A DNA stretch of 64,000 nt. Origin: Lomentospora prolificans. Lineage: Eukaryota > Ascomycota > Sordariomycetes > Microascales > Microascaceae. The stretch's first letter is position 1. Each line of letters starts with the position of its first letter. This document shows positions 44,516 through 54,474 of this stretch, piece by piece. The notes beneath the pieces were generated by a model. The model was not told where the DNA came from. It did not search any database and was given only the letters and a program-made list of their open reading frames with translations. The stretch covers positions 434,001 through 498,000 of the forward strand of contig JARFXM010000006.1 in the NCBI GenBank assembly GCA_029532625.1. Direction: 5' to 3'. Both the position numbers and the translations under genes were made by a program.

Positions 44516-46148
44516 CGCTTTGATGACCACTACCGTTTATTTTCTTGCTTAACTGTTTCTTTGAACTGGGATGTCCAAACGACCCTCTCAATGTTCGAAA
44601 CGGGCTCTTGCCCCCAGTCCCTCTACCGGGACAGCATGCGCCAAACGACCAAATGGCTTCTGGTGTATGTACTTGGTCGCAAATCCAACCCTTGTTGACG
44701 TGAGGTACCGGATCCACCATTACGAAGCAAGGCGCAGTTTCATCTGGGAAATGTTGAAATTACATGGTGAGTCCTGTCTCTGTTTTCTACACGATTGTCT
44801 CACATCTCCCTCGCAAGCATGATGAATCCTTTTTTACGCTAGATGTTATCTGATCAGAGCACCGCTCTGGATGATCTTCAACCTTTTATGTCATAGTTAC
44901 TCTGACCCTTGCTCGGCTATCACACTTTGTTCATTACGCATATATTGCTCTATCATTCTATTCTGCTCGAGATGCTAACGAGATAATATAGACGACCTCG
45001 GGAAGGCTATTGACCCAGTAGACAGTGTAGAGCATGAAGCACGATTGTTGCGGAAATGCCGATATAGCTAGCCCATAGGGCTTATGGCTCCCGTGGGTGC
45101 GATTCATCGACTTTCTCATGGAACGTAGATGGTATTGCCTGGGAGAAACCCTATGGCATCGCCTTGAGCCGCAGCACGCTGTGTTCGGTCTAGTCTCTGC
45201 CAATTGCCGCAACTATCCGAGACGGTCACATTGTCTAGAAGGCCGACTGTAAAAAGCATCAGCATCGAGGCGAGTCCCTTAAAAATCGCTGTTCTGGCCT
45301 CTGGCATGTGATTGGGCAGTGTTTCATCCAGCCATTGGAGGAAAAGTACCCCAGAGAGAAGGCCGTAGAGTTGCACCTCGGTGCCGAGGAGTCTCGAGAA
45401 TCCGATCTCAAGCAGAGGTTCGTAGCTCCTGAATCTCAAGACGCCCGTCCTCATGAGTGACCAAGGCAGGAGAGATCATTAGATTGCATTCACATGGATA
45501 AAGCACCAAGCATTTCATTAGTAATCAATGTGGCGATTGTATGTGGCGACTGTGTGTGGCGCAGTTCTCACGTGGCCTTAGGCAAAAAAGCTTTGAGAGT
45601 CTTGGGACTTGAAAGTCAATCTCGCCAAGACCGTAACAAGGCAGCTTACGCCATGTTGGGACAATAGACGTGAAGATATACGCCAACCATACGTACATCC
45701 ACACGTCATTAGCTGGAGGCAGCCGAGAGCCTTAAATTCCCCCCGGTCCCCTCACCGCGCAACATGCTCCCAAAAGCGTGTGTGCCATTCAAGGCACCTC
45801 CCTTTAGCCCCGCTCGACGGGCAGTGCAAGAGAATGGGTTTTTCGAAGTAGAAAGCCGAACAAGCGGGACAAGGCAGCAGAATTTCTCGGGGTGTTTGGT
45901 GATCTCGCCCCACCACCCATTGGACGCCTGTGCTGCGCAACGCCAAGAGTATGCTTTTGAGTTGCGGCGGCTCCGGGAAACCAGGTGGCGAAGGAACTGC
46001 CAGGGCGAAACTTGATAAAAGTTGCGTCAGACAGATGTGCAGGTATATCAATACATGAGGTCCACGACCAGGGTCTCCATTAAACTTCCGTACTAAAATA
46101 TAAAAGCATTCGCTCTCTCTCTCTCTTTCTACCCGTAGCCTTGTTGTT
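44516..46148. other. Intergenic region upstream of the dynamin-like gene
   Basis: Contains the SVP26 3' flank and the dynamin promoter, including TATAAAAG at 46099-46106 and a CT-repeat tract at 46112-46127. A minus-strand frame at 45116-45454 has a hydrophobic stretch but no family content (see rejected). Confidence 0.4.
46099..46127 (+). promoter_or_regulatory. TATA-like box and CT tract before the dynamin-like gene
   Basis: TATAAAAG at 46099-46106 is followed by a CT-rich run (ctctctctctctcttt) at 46112-46127, just upstream of the ATG at 46149. CT tracts near the start site are common in well-expressed fungal genes. The TATA lies only about 43 nt before the ATG, so a short 5' UTR or a start at 46188 is possible. 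Confidence 0.45.
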
Positions 46149-48470
46149 ATGGGTTACTTGTTTGTCAAACCTGAAGAGAAGACAAACATGAGACAGACTG
46201 TTGATTCCGCACTCAGCACGACGGGCCTCGCCGACGAGCAGCGAGGTCTCCTCGACTTAGTCGACAAGCTCCAGTTCGCACAGCTCGACAATGTCAAACT
46301 TCCCCAGATCGTCGTCGTCGGCGACCAGTCAGCCGGCAAGAGTTCCGTGCTCGAGGCCCTGACCGGTACGCCGTTCCCGCGCGATGCTGGAGCCTGCACG
46401 AGGTTCGCAACCGAGATCCGCATGAGGAGGGCCAAGGAGGAGATGCTCAATGTGTCCATTATTCCCGACAAGAACCGGCCGTTCAATGAGCAGCAGCGCC
46501 TCAAGCAGTTTGGTGGTACGGTGAACCAGCATACGCCCTTCGATGCCATGATGCGGGATGCCGTGGAACTCATCGCACCACGTAACATCCCGGGCAGGTT
46601 TGCTGCTCGGGATATCCTCGTGGTTGAGAAGCGCGGGCACGATATGCCCCTTCTCACCCTCGTCGATCTTCCCGGTCTCGTCCGTGTGGCCAACCGTGAT
46701 CAATCTGAGGCGGATATCCAGACCATCGAAGCCCTTTCCGACCGGTACATGAGGAGTTCGCGGACCATTATTCTAGCCGTCATTGGCGGTAACAATGATT
46801 ATGTCCAAGCACCTATCCTCAAAAAGGCCCGCCAATTCGACCCTTCCGGTTCCCGTACCATCGGGGTACTCACCAAGCCCGATCTCACTGACAAGATCGG
46901 CCTCGAGGACAAGTTTATCGGCCTCGTCACTAACAAGGACAAGGAAAACCACTTCAAGCTCGGTTGGTTCGTCCTCCTGAACCCTGGCCCACCCGGCCCC
47001 GGCGAAGAGTGGCCCTCTCCCGAAGAACGCAAGTTCCGCGAAGACGCCTTCTTCAGCACCGGGAAATGGAGCGCCCTCCCGCCCAACATGTGCGGCGTCG
47101 GTCCCCTCCGCCAAAAGCTCAGCGTCCAGCTCCAGCGCCACATTGGCCGCCACGTCAACACCCTCCGCAAGCAGATCCAAGATGCTCACGCCCGCTGCGA
47201 GGCCGAGCTCAAGGCTCTCGGCGTCGGCAAAGACACGGTCGAGGAGATGCGGTTCCAGATGGGCGAGCTCTTCTCGGCGTCTAACAACCTTGTCACAGCT
47301 TCCGTCAACGGCAACTACAAGAACCCTCCCGGCGAAAAGTTCTTCCCCAAGGCCGCGACTCGCAAAGGCACTCCCGGCCAGAGGCTCCGTGCCCGGGTCC
47401 GGGAGGAGAGCGAGCACTTCTCGAAGCGTTTCCGGGATTCCGGCCGCAAGGTTGGTTTCTCCGAGTCCGAGCAGCCCATCGTCCCCAGCGGCATGATGGG
47501 CAACCGCTCCAAGTCCGAATTCGCCAAACGTGAGGTCGAGCCTCTGCTCCGCCAGATCAGGGGTACGGAGTTGCCGATGGACTCGAACCCCCGCGCGCCG
47601 TACATCCTTTTCCAGGATTACTCCGAGAGTTGGCCAACCCTCGCGCAGGAGTACAAGGACAACGTCGGCGTCATCTGCAACGAGTTCCTCGCCGAGGTGA
47701 TTGAGTACGTCTGGCCCACACGCATGAGAGACCCGCTCCGCGCGCATTTCCTGGAACCCAACATGGCCGAACTTGTTCAGAGCGCTGAGAAGGAGCTGTC
47801 CCGTCTCGTTGATGACATGGAGCTCGAGGTCCAGCCCTTCGATCCTGAATACGAGGAGCGACTTCGCGCCTGGCGCGTCAAGGCCGCCGAGAACGGCGCC
47901 AGCTACACAGAGGCCGAAGAGGTCCTGGAAAAGATGTTGATCTACTACGATGTAAGTTTTGAACCCGCTATTTCAGCCCTCCGGCTTTTGTAGCACATGC
48001 TGACCCATCTTCCACAGCTCACCGCCCGCATCTTCATCCGTAACGTTATCACCCAGGTCGTCGAACGTCACTTGCTCCTTGGCATGCTCCGCCTCTTCAA
48101 CCCCCTCCAGATACTCAAGATGGAGAATCAGGTCGTAGAGGGCATCGCGGCCGAGGACAAGCTCACCCGCGACCGCCGCCTCGCTCTTAAGGAGCAGAAG
48201 AAGGCCATCGAGGAGGCAAAGAGCCTTTGCGCCAGCCTAGCCATGCGCAGCGAACTCCGTGGCTTCGATGGCGCGCTCGAGGACGACTACGACTCCGAGG
48301 ATGAGGAGGATATGCATAGATACACGGACGCACCTTCGTTCCAGCAAGGTAGGAACCATAGGCAGCAGGAGCAGCAAACAGTGCCTCTCCAGAGAGAGCC
48401 GCAGAGGTATTCGCAGGCATATGCCCAGCAGCAGCAGCAGTTGCAACAACAGCAGCAAAGACAACAACAA

Positions 48471-48512
<42 letters not shown>

Positions 48513-48779
48513 CCTATCCAGTCTAGGGGCCAAAATCTCTCCCGCGCCGACTCGCAGCGCATGTCATCCGAGTGGAACCAAAACTACTACACCGCCTCTG
48601 GCGATCACCCTTCCGCTCCTCAAGTCCCTTCCTCGGCTCCTCCCCCGCCTCCCAGACCCCCCAAGGCTGATGAGGACGGCTACCCCGATACCCCACGGTC
48701 CTCGTATGCTCAGTCTCCCACGAGGCCCGAGTCGAAGCGTGAGAGCACCCGTCATAGGCTTGGCATCTTAGGTCGATAA
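46149..48779 (+). CDS. Dynamin-like GTPase (fungal Mx/Vps1-related) with polyglutamine tail
   Basis: Large GTPase of the dynamin superfamily, probably acting in membrane remodelling. Exons are 46149-47951 and 48018-48779, giving 854 residues. G1 is GDQSAGKSS near residue 58, followed by the switch Thr in ACTRFATEI, G3 DLPG in LVDLPGLVRV and G4 TKPD in GVLTKPDLTDKIG. The middle/stalk region and a C-terminal effector-like helix pair (LTARIFIRNVITQVVERHLL) follow. A pleckstrin-homology domain is not evident, as in Vps1/Mx-type proteins; the organisation resembles the fungal Mx-like group rather than Vps1 or Dnm1. The tail is disordered, with a Gln run (48426-48509) and Pro-rich segments (PSSAPPPPPRPPKADEDGYP). 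Start may be 46149 or the ATG at 46188. Strong C-ending codon bias produces long antisense open frames. Confidence 0.9.
48426..48509 (+). repeat. Coding CAG/CAA repeat (polyglutamine)
   Basis: A mixed CAG/CAA run within the dynamin-like gene, ending in twelve pure CAG units (48474-48509). It encodes an almost uninterrupted Gln tract with single Leu and Arg interruptions. Length variation between strains is likely. Confidence 0.95.
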
Positions 48780-49146
48780 CCGACTGTGCGATGGCTTAAT
48801 CGACTTTCCCATCTATGAATTGTACACGGAGTTTTAGAATTGTGTGATTAATAGGTTTTGGCGTTTTGAGCATGTGATCGGTATGGAACTGACGACGGGC
48901 ATCGCATTATTACACTAGATAGCTAGCTACAATTGATGAAATGAACCCTTGGAACAATAGACCCAACCCCTGCTTGAGCCATAGAATATGTAGGATGATA
49001 CAGTTGTAAATCTCGAGATTGTTTTCATTCACCTTTCTCTACGTAAAGAAGAAGAAAGATCTAAACAAAAAGAAACCCAAAAAAAAAAAAAAATATCCAG
49101 ACACCATCTATACCCAAACCCTATCCGCTTCCGAGGCCCTACGAAT
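48780..49146. other. Convergent 3' intergenic region
   Basis: 367 bp between the stop codons of the dynamin-like gene (+) and the aminotransferase (-), including an A run at 49079-49093. No coding content. Confidence 0.5.
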
Positions 49147-50440
49147 TTAAGCCTTCTCAACATTGCCATCCTCCTCGCGAACTTTGTAGCACCAGTTGAA
49201 CTGGTCCTCAACCTTGCCGACCTGGATACCCTTGAGCTGGCCGAGAAGCTTCAGGCAGATGGAACCAGGCTCCTCTTGGCCGTCAGGGATATAGGTGACG
49301 GTCTCGGTGCCGTCAGCGAGGGAGACACGGTCGTGCTGCTTGACGGTGGCGGCAAGGGATCCGGGGTTAGAAGAGGCAATGCTGCGGGTGATGGAGCGAA
49401 TGGGTACGAGACCGGCGGCGGTTCCGGCCGCCATAACTTCGGCGAAGTTGGGGAGCTCGGAGTACTTGATCTATGAGGGCGAGATTTGTTTAGTCAATAT
49501 TCCATGTGAATAGACGCATCAGTGATGAAGTTTGGGGATTCCTTACGGCGCGCTTCTCAACCTTCCAGCCGAAGCTACGGGCAATCTGTTGCACGCTATC
49601 GCTAGTGACACTATCGATCACAGCCTTGGAGTCGGGGACAACAATAGTAACGTGGTCGCCGTCGGCAATAGCGCCAATGAAACCACTAGTGCTGAACTCG
49701 TCAACCTCATTGTGGTTCAAACTATCTAGATGCAGCGTAATGTTGTAGCCCTCATCCCTCGCCTTATCCGTCCACCTCAAGACGGGCGCATAGTTTCCGC
49801 CCACCTTGGCATTACCAGTACCATTAGGAGCAGCCCTGTCGAAGTCGTCGAGAATCATACAGCGCACGGGATGTACGCCGTGGTAGACGCCGGTAGGCAC
49901 AACAAAGACGCAGAACATGTATTCCTCCGGAGGGTTGAGGCCGAGCTGGGCGCTGGAGCCGTAAATCTGAGGTCGGACGTACATGGCGGCGCCGGTCTCG
50001 TGGGGAGGGACGAACTCGGCGTTGAGAGCGACGGCCGCGCGGCAAGCAGCGACGAACATGTCCTCGGGGACAAGGGGCATGGAGGCGACGGCCGCGGAGT
50101 GCTGCATTCGGATGGCGTTCTTGTTGGGGCGGAAGATTTGGATGGCGGCGTCGGAGGGGGTACGGAAGGCCTTGAGGCCCTCGTAGGCTTGCTGGCCGTA
50201 GTTGAGGGCGGGGGACATGCCGTGAATGCGGATGAAAGGGTCGCGGACGAACTTGAGGGGAGTCCACTGGCCGGTCTTCTTGGACCAGTGGGATTCGATG
50301 TGGCCATTGACTAGGCAAGGTGTTAGCGGAAGTGCTCGCGGGACGGGGGATTAGAAGGTGATATTCCCACCTTCGCGGATCTGGAAGCCAACATTGGCCC
50401 AGTCGATGCTAGAGGTGGCGGGAGGAGGGAAGGAAGCCAT
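49147..50440 (-). CDS. Branched-chain amino acid aminotransferase
   Basis: PLP-dependent class IV aminotransferase interconverting Leu/Ile/Val and their 2-oxo acids, or a close relative in secondary metabolism. Exons are 50440-50371, 50310-49547 and 49470-49147; phases agree and give 385 residues. Seen: SPALNYGQQAYEGLKAFRT (substrate region), IQIFRPNKNAIRMQHSA, ETGAAMYVRPQIYGSSAQLG, the PLP-Lys motif NAKVGGNYAPVL with Lys192, and SGFIGAIADGDHVTIVVPDS. In most BCATs the segment after the Lys reads EVGTMN; here it is EFSTSG, which points to a diverged subgroup. No mitochondrial presequence is visible at the N-terminus (MASFPPPATSSIDWANVGFQ), suggesting a cytosolic enzyme. The frame is intact. 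Confidence 0.9.
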
Positions 50441-51624
50441 TTTGGGAGGTATAGATAGGTGGGTGCTCGGGGATTGGCAACTGCTTGGTTTGGATATGTA
50501 ATTTATCTAGGGACTCTACCCTTTTTTAGACTTAGGAGGAGGAGGCGAGGTATCGGGGGAGAGAAGAGGCACGAAACCAAGATGGACGGAGTTCGGGTTA
50601 AAAGTGTGGAGAGAGAAGAGAGGTTTAGGTTTGCCGGCGGCTTTCGGGCGAGCCAGCCCCAAAATCCACGACGAGTTGACAATGCAGCCCAGAACACCAG
50701 GGCCATCAAAAATCCTCGCCACCGACAGTTCCGGAAAAGTAACAGCGCGCGCCAATCTCACGGACGAGATTTCAAAGGAAAAGAATCAGGTGCCTCTACG
50801 GTCAGTTTATTTCCGCGCCCCGCCCGTCTTCTCTCCCGAATATCTTGATATGTGGTTTCCTGTCGATGATGTGAAACCAGGCCAACGCTGGAGACCGGTC
50901 CCGATGTCGGACTTGAATTGCCCCTCCCCCGCATTTTTTTTCTTCCCTTCTGCTTAATATCAGGGATTTGGTGCCAGACTTGGATCCCAGAATAATCCAG
51001 CGATTGGTCTCGCGATCCATGGGGTTTCCTGAAGGTGGCCTGCGCAGTACATCAGACCAAGCGATCCCAAAAATCTGCCTTCCTAAAATGGCGTCGACCT
51101 ACCTCGAAACAATTAGGACATTGTGCAAGAGAAGCGAGCGGTTGGGTACCATTGAGAGCTTGGTCAACAAACACTTGTAGAAATAAACCCAAATGAGAGC
51201 CTCTCCAAGCTTCCCGTCGCCAGGCCCTGCAGCTCGTGAAGCCAATCGCTTTGAGAGATGTCCTCCATGAAGCCGCCGAGGCGTACTTGCATCCACCTCA
51301 GACGGAACCGGCTACAAGAGCTTTTTCTCCCGGAATGACAATGGTTCCGCCTCGACACGCCGCGCACGCCACGCTAAAGGCTGTATGCTTGCTTAGATGG
51401 CTACTGGCATTGACATTGATCGTTGTCCATACATGGTAAAGCAGTGCATTGGCAAGGGACTGTTTACCTCAATCCCGACCCCCTACAATCATAACACTTA
51501 ACTAGTCTCCCTCTAAAACATTGCTCAACCAATAACTCGACCAAACCGACTCCGGCATTAGTTCATCCTCCGATTTCAGTTTGAGCCACCCACATTCGCC
51601 TATGTACTGCCACAGATGCCACAT
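50441..51624. other. Upstream region of the aminotransferase gene
   Basis: About 1.2 kb between the aminotransferase start and the stop of the small membrane-protein gene (both minus strand). A plus-strand frame at 50459-50848 is Arg-rich and not protein-like. No gene recognised. Confidence 0.4.
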
Positions 51625-52003
51625 TCAATCGTGCCTTCCGACGCGGCAGCGCCTGGCACGGAGCTCCCTGCAGGTACCAGCTTCCTCATCGTAAATCCAC
51701 GCCGAGAGATTGTCGCGCCGGACCACATAGCGTGTGTAGAGGGCCTCCGTGTGACCGTCGAGATGGCAAAGGCACTTAATGGCAATCCAAGTGGTACCGA
51801 GCCGAGTCTCCATTCTGACTGAGTAAACATGACGCTCTCGGCGCTTTACAGGTCAGTCGATTGGGCCGGGAGAATCAAAGGGCAAGGCATTCAAAGAGCA
51901 AAGGTACCAAACTTACAGTAGTGATCTGGCGATAGATCTCCGCAAGGAAGACGAAAGCCATAACCAGAGTAAGAAAGATGCAGACGAAAACCAGTTGCTC
52001 CAT
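51625..52003 (-). CDS. Small single-pass membrane protein (101 aa, unidentified)
   Basis: Inferred two-exon gene: exon 1 52003-51917 (29 codons), a 73-nt intron with a GTAAGT donor and CTGAC branch, and exon 2 51843-51625. Exon 1 encodes a clear membrane anchor (MEQLVFVCIFLTLVMAFVFL followed by AEIYRQITT). Exon 2 continues in phase (RRERHVYSVRMETRLGTTWI, CHLDGHTEALYTRYVVRRDN, SAWIYDEEAGTCRELRARRC) and is basic with several cysteines. The acceptor is AAG rather than the usual YAG; a CAG acceptor 19 nt further would give a different frame with a less protein-like product. I do not recognise the family. Both exons are too short for ordinary length cutoffs. Confidence 0.55.
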
Positions 52004-52977
52004 GTTCTTCGGTTAGAGAGGCGTGTAGTATCCGCCGAGACGAGGACAGAGGCTCTTGAATATTGACGCGTTAGCCCAGCTGCTTAACGGATAATAAGTT
52101 TGCCTTGGAAGGACCTTACTTCAAAACCCCAATATGGTGGTTTCAAGTATTCCCGTCGCGAACCTTGGGGTTAGTTTAATTTCTTCAATTGGGGATGGAG
52201 CTTCACAAAAACGCGTCGAGGCTTGTTTATGTTTGCGTGATGAGGGGAAGCAAGAAACTCCCTTCTGAAAGGCAGAAAACCCCCCTCATGTTTGTTAAGA
52301 TCCTACTATTCCGATATTGCTCGTGGGCATCAAAAGTGTATCGTGTGATGCAAGTCCTTGGTGCAGCGTGTTGGATATGGGAAAGACCTCAACACACAAA
52401 GGCCGCTAGAGTTGAAATTCAAAGACGCCTGGCCGACTCTTTGTCAGCGATGGCTTTGATATCGACTCTGGGCTACGAACCATCAGTTGGACGTAAAAGT
52501 CAACAGTCACCGAAAAACCACAAGACTCAATCACAGTGTCAAAGTCATAGGAGGAAATAGTCAAGGACCATCATGATTGAAGACAAAAAAAATTAAGAAA
52601 AAAAGGAAAGTAATATTCGAGGAGAGTGGAAACTTGCTTGCGCCAACTTCGGCATGCAGGCTGGTATCAAGGCAAATCCATAGTGTCCATGATGATAAGA
52701 GTTAAAGAAGTTTCCATTGTTGAAACAGTAAAGTCAACTGGACCAAATGTAAAATCCAGCCTCGCAAACACCGGCCACCTGCCTGAACCCTGAGAAAACC
52801 ACGCATGGCAAAAAAACGAAAGGAAAGGAAAGGAAAACAATCCATGCCATTTCATACTCGAATTTTACTTTTCTTTCCTCGTTCGTACCGGGGCATTTCC
52901 GTTGCATTCCTCATTTCAAAATCCGGAGGCGACTTGAAAAAAAACAGCCGACTTACTTCCACGAGAGGATAAATCAA
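52004..52977. other. Intergenic region, no gene recognised
   Basis: Holds the promoter of the small membrane-protein gene and the 3' flank of the RRM gene. A 123-codon plus-strand frame at 52189-52560 has no recognisable content. Confidence 0.4.
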
Positions 52978-54474
52978 TTACTGTCAGCGAGAGTCAGCCA
53001 ACCTCTGCATTTGCTATGTCATGTGTGCGCGACATACCTGAGGGGGACCGGGAGGGCCGGGGGGGACAGGAGGACCCTGAAGAGGGCCTGGAGGACCCTG
53101 AGGAGGGCCCTGGGGTTGGGGACCCTGAGGGCTCATGGCAGGACCGCCGAACTGGTGACCGCCGTAAGGCCCATGGTTAGGACCCATGCCCATGTAATGA
53201 GGGGGGGAGGAGCGGGGCGGTAGGGGGTACCAACGCCCGAGTTGTTCTGCGAACGGCCCCAGCTGAGGCGGACGCGTGAGTTACCAATAGGGTAGCCTTG
53301 CATCTGATTGATAGCCATCTCGGCAGCGTGACGGTGTACAAACTGGACGAAGCCACAGCCCTTACCAGGAGGGATCTTGACGTAGGTAATCTCGCCAAAG
53401 CCCTGGAAGAAAGATCGAAGCTCATCCTCGGTGACGTAACCCGAAAGACCACCAACGAAGACGGTGGTGTTGTTAGGATCAGTGAATTGGTTCATCTGGG
53501 TAGCAGGGTTGAAACCGCCGCCGCCACCGTAGGGAGGGGCGAAGGGACCAGGCCACATGTGCTGCTGAGGAACGTTGTTCATCATCGAAGGAGGGGCGTG
53601 ATGGCCGGGGAAGCCGTGCGATCTACGATCGCCGTTAACAAGTGACTCTTACGACTAAGCGCAAGTCTATGGTCGACCTACCGGTTCTTAGGGGTGGCTG
53701 TTGAGATGCGCATGGGGCGGCTACCGCAGTAGACACCCTGCATCTCCACCAGGGCTCGCTGCTGGTCAGTCTCATCGGAGAAACGGACGAAGCCGTAGCC
53801 GCGGCTCTGGCCAGACACAGCGTCGGTCATGATCTTAGCCGACTTGCAGCTGGGGAAGCGAGCCTGGAAGAGAGCGACCAGGACGTACTCATTGACCTCG
53901 GGGCCAAGATCACCGACAAAGATGGAGTACTCGGGACCGCGGTCATCGCTACAAGAGCTGGGTCAGCAATCCTGAGCAAAGTAGCTGGACGACATGGTAT
54001 AGCGAGCTACGATTACTTACCGACGGTCAACGAGCCCACCGCCAGAGGCCCAGTTTAGCTTAAATACGCGAGTCGAGTTAGGGATGGCGGAGCCATTCAA
54101 ACCAAGAGCAGCCGTAGCAGCTTCATTGTTGGGGAACTCGACGAAGCAGTAGCCGGCGCTTCTGATTCAAAGCAGTTAGAAAGGCTGGTTTCGTGCTCGC
54201 AGCGCTAGTCAGGATCCTTACCCAGAGTTCTTGTCACGAATGACCTTGACGTTAACGGTCTGGTCGGAGCAGGTACGGAAGACTCCCTTGATGAAGTTTT
54301 CATCCATCCAGGGCTCAAGTTCGCCCATCCTACAAAAGTTAGCATGAAGAGTAATACGATGTCAAACGCCAATATTTACCAAAGGGTGTTCTTGGCGGAC
54401 TCATTGGGGCCCTGGCCAAGAGCCTGAATGTCACCACCAGGGGCGGCAGCGGGAGTAGTGGCGGGAAAACTCAT
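52978..54474 (-). CDS. Three-RRM RNA-binding protein (Nam8/TIA1-like), with a homopolymer frameshift
   Basis: RNA-binding protein with three RRMs, the architecture of Nam8/Csx1/TIA1 proteins in splicing or mRNA stability. Exons are 54474-54380, 54329-54222, 54161-54021, 53948-53682, 53622-53038 and a last exon contributing only the stop codon (52978-52980). RNP2/RNP1 pairs: TLWMGEL/SAGYCFVEF, SIFVGDL/SRGYGFVRF and TVFVGGL/GKGCGFVQF. After RRM3 and the linker YRPAPPP the frame breaks in a run of seven G (top strand 53201-53207). One base further on, the other frame continues HYMGMGPNHGPYGGHQFGGP and a Gly/Pro/Gln-rich tail (QGPPQGPPGPLQGPP). Exon phases confirm one missing base. With the frame restored the protein would be about 399 residues; as given it ends in an unrelated 25-30-residue tail. 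Function inferred from architecture only. Confidence 0.88.

Noticed and set aside
45116..45454. 112-codon minus-strand frame with hydrophobic stretch
   Set aside because: No homologous motif, no splice structure and no promoter signals; may be chance, although the segment AIFKGLASMLMLFTVGLLD looks membrane-like.
46773..47747. 324-codon open frame antisense to the dynamin-like gene
   Set aside because: It mirrors the C-ending codon bias of the sense gene, has a biased Leu/Glu/Val composition and no family motif; the sense frame has all G motifs.
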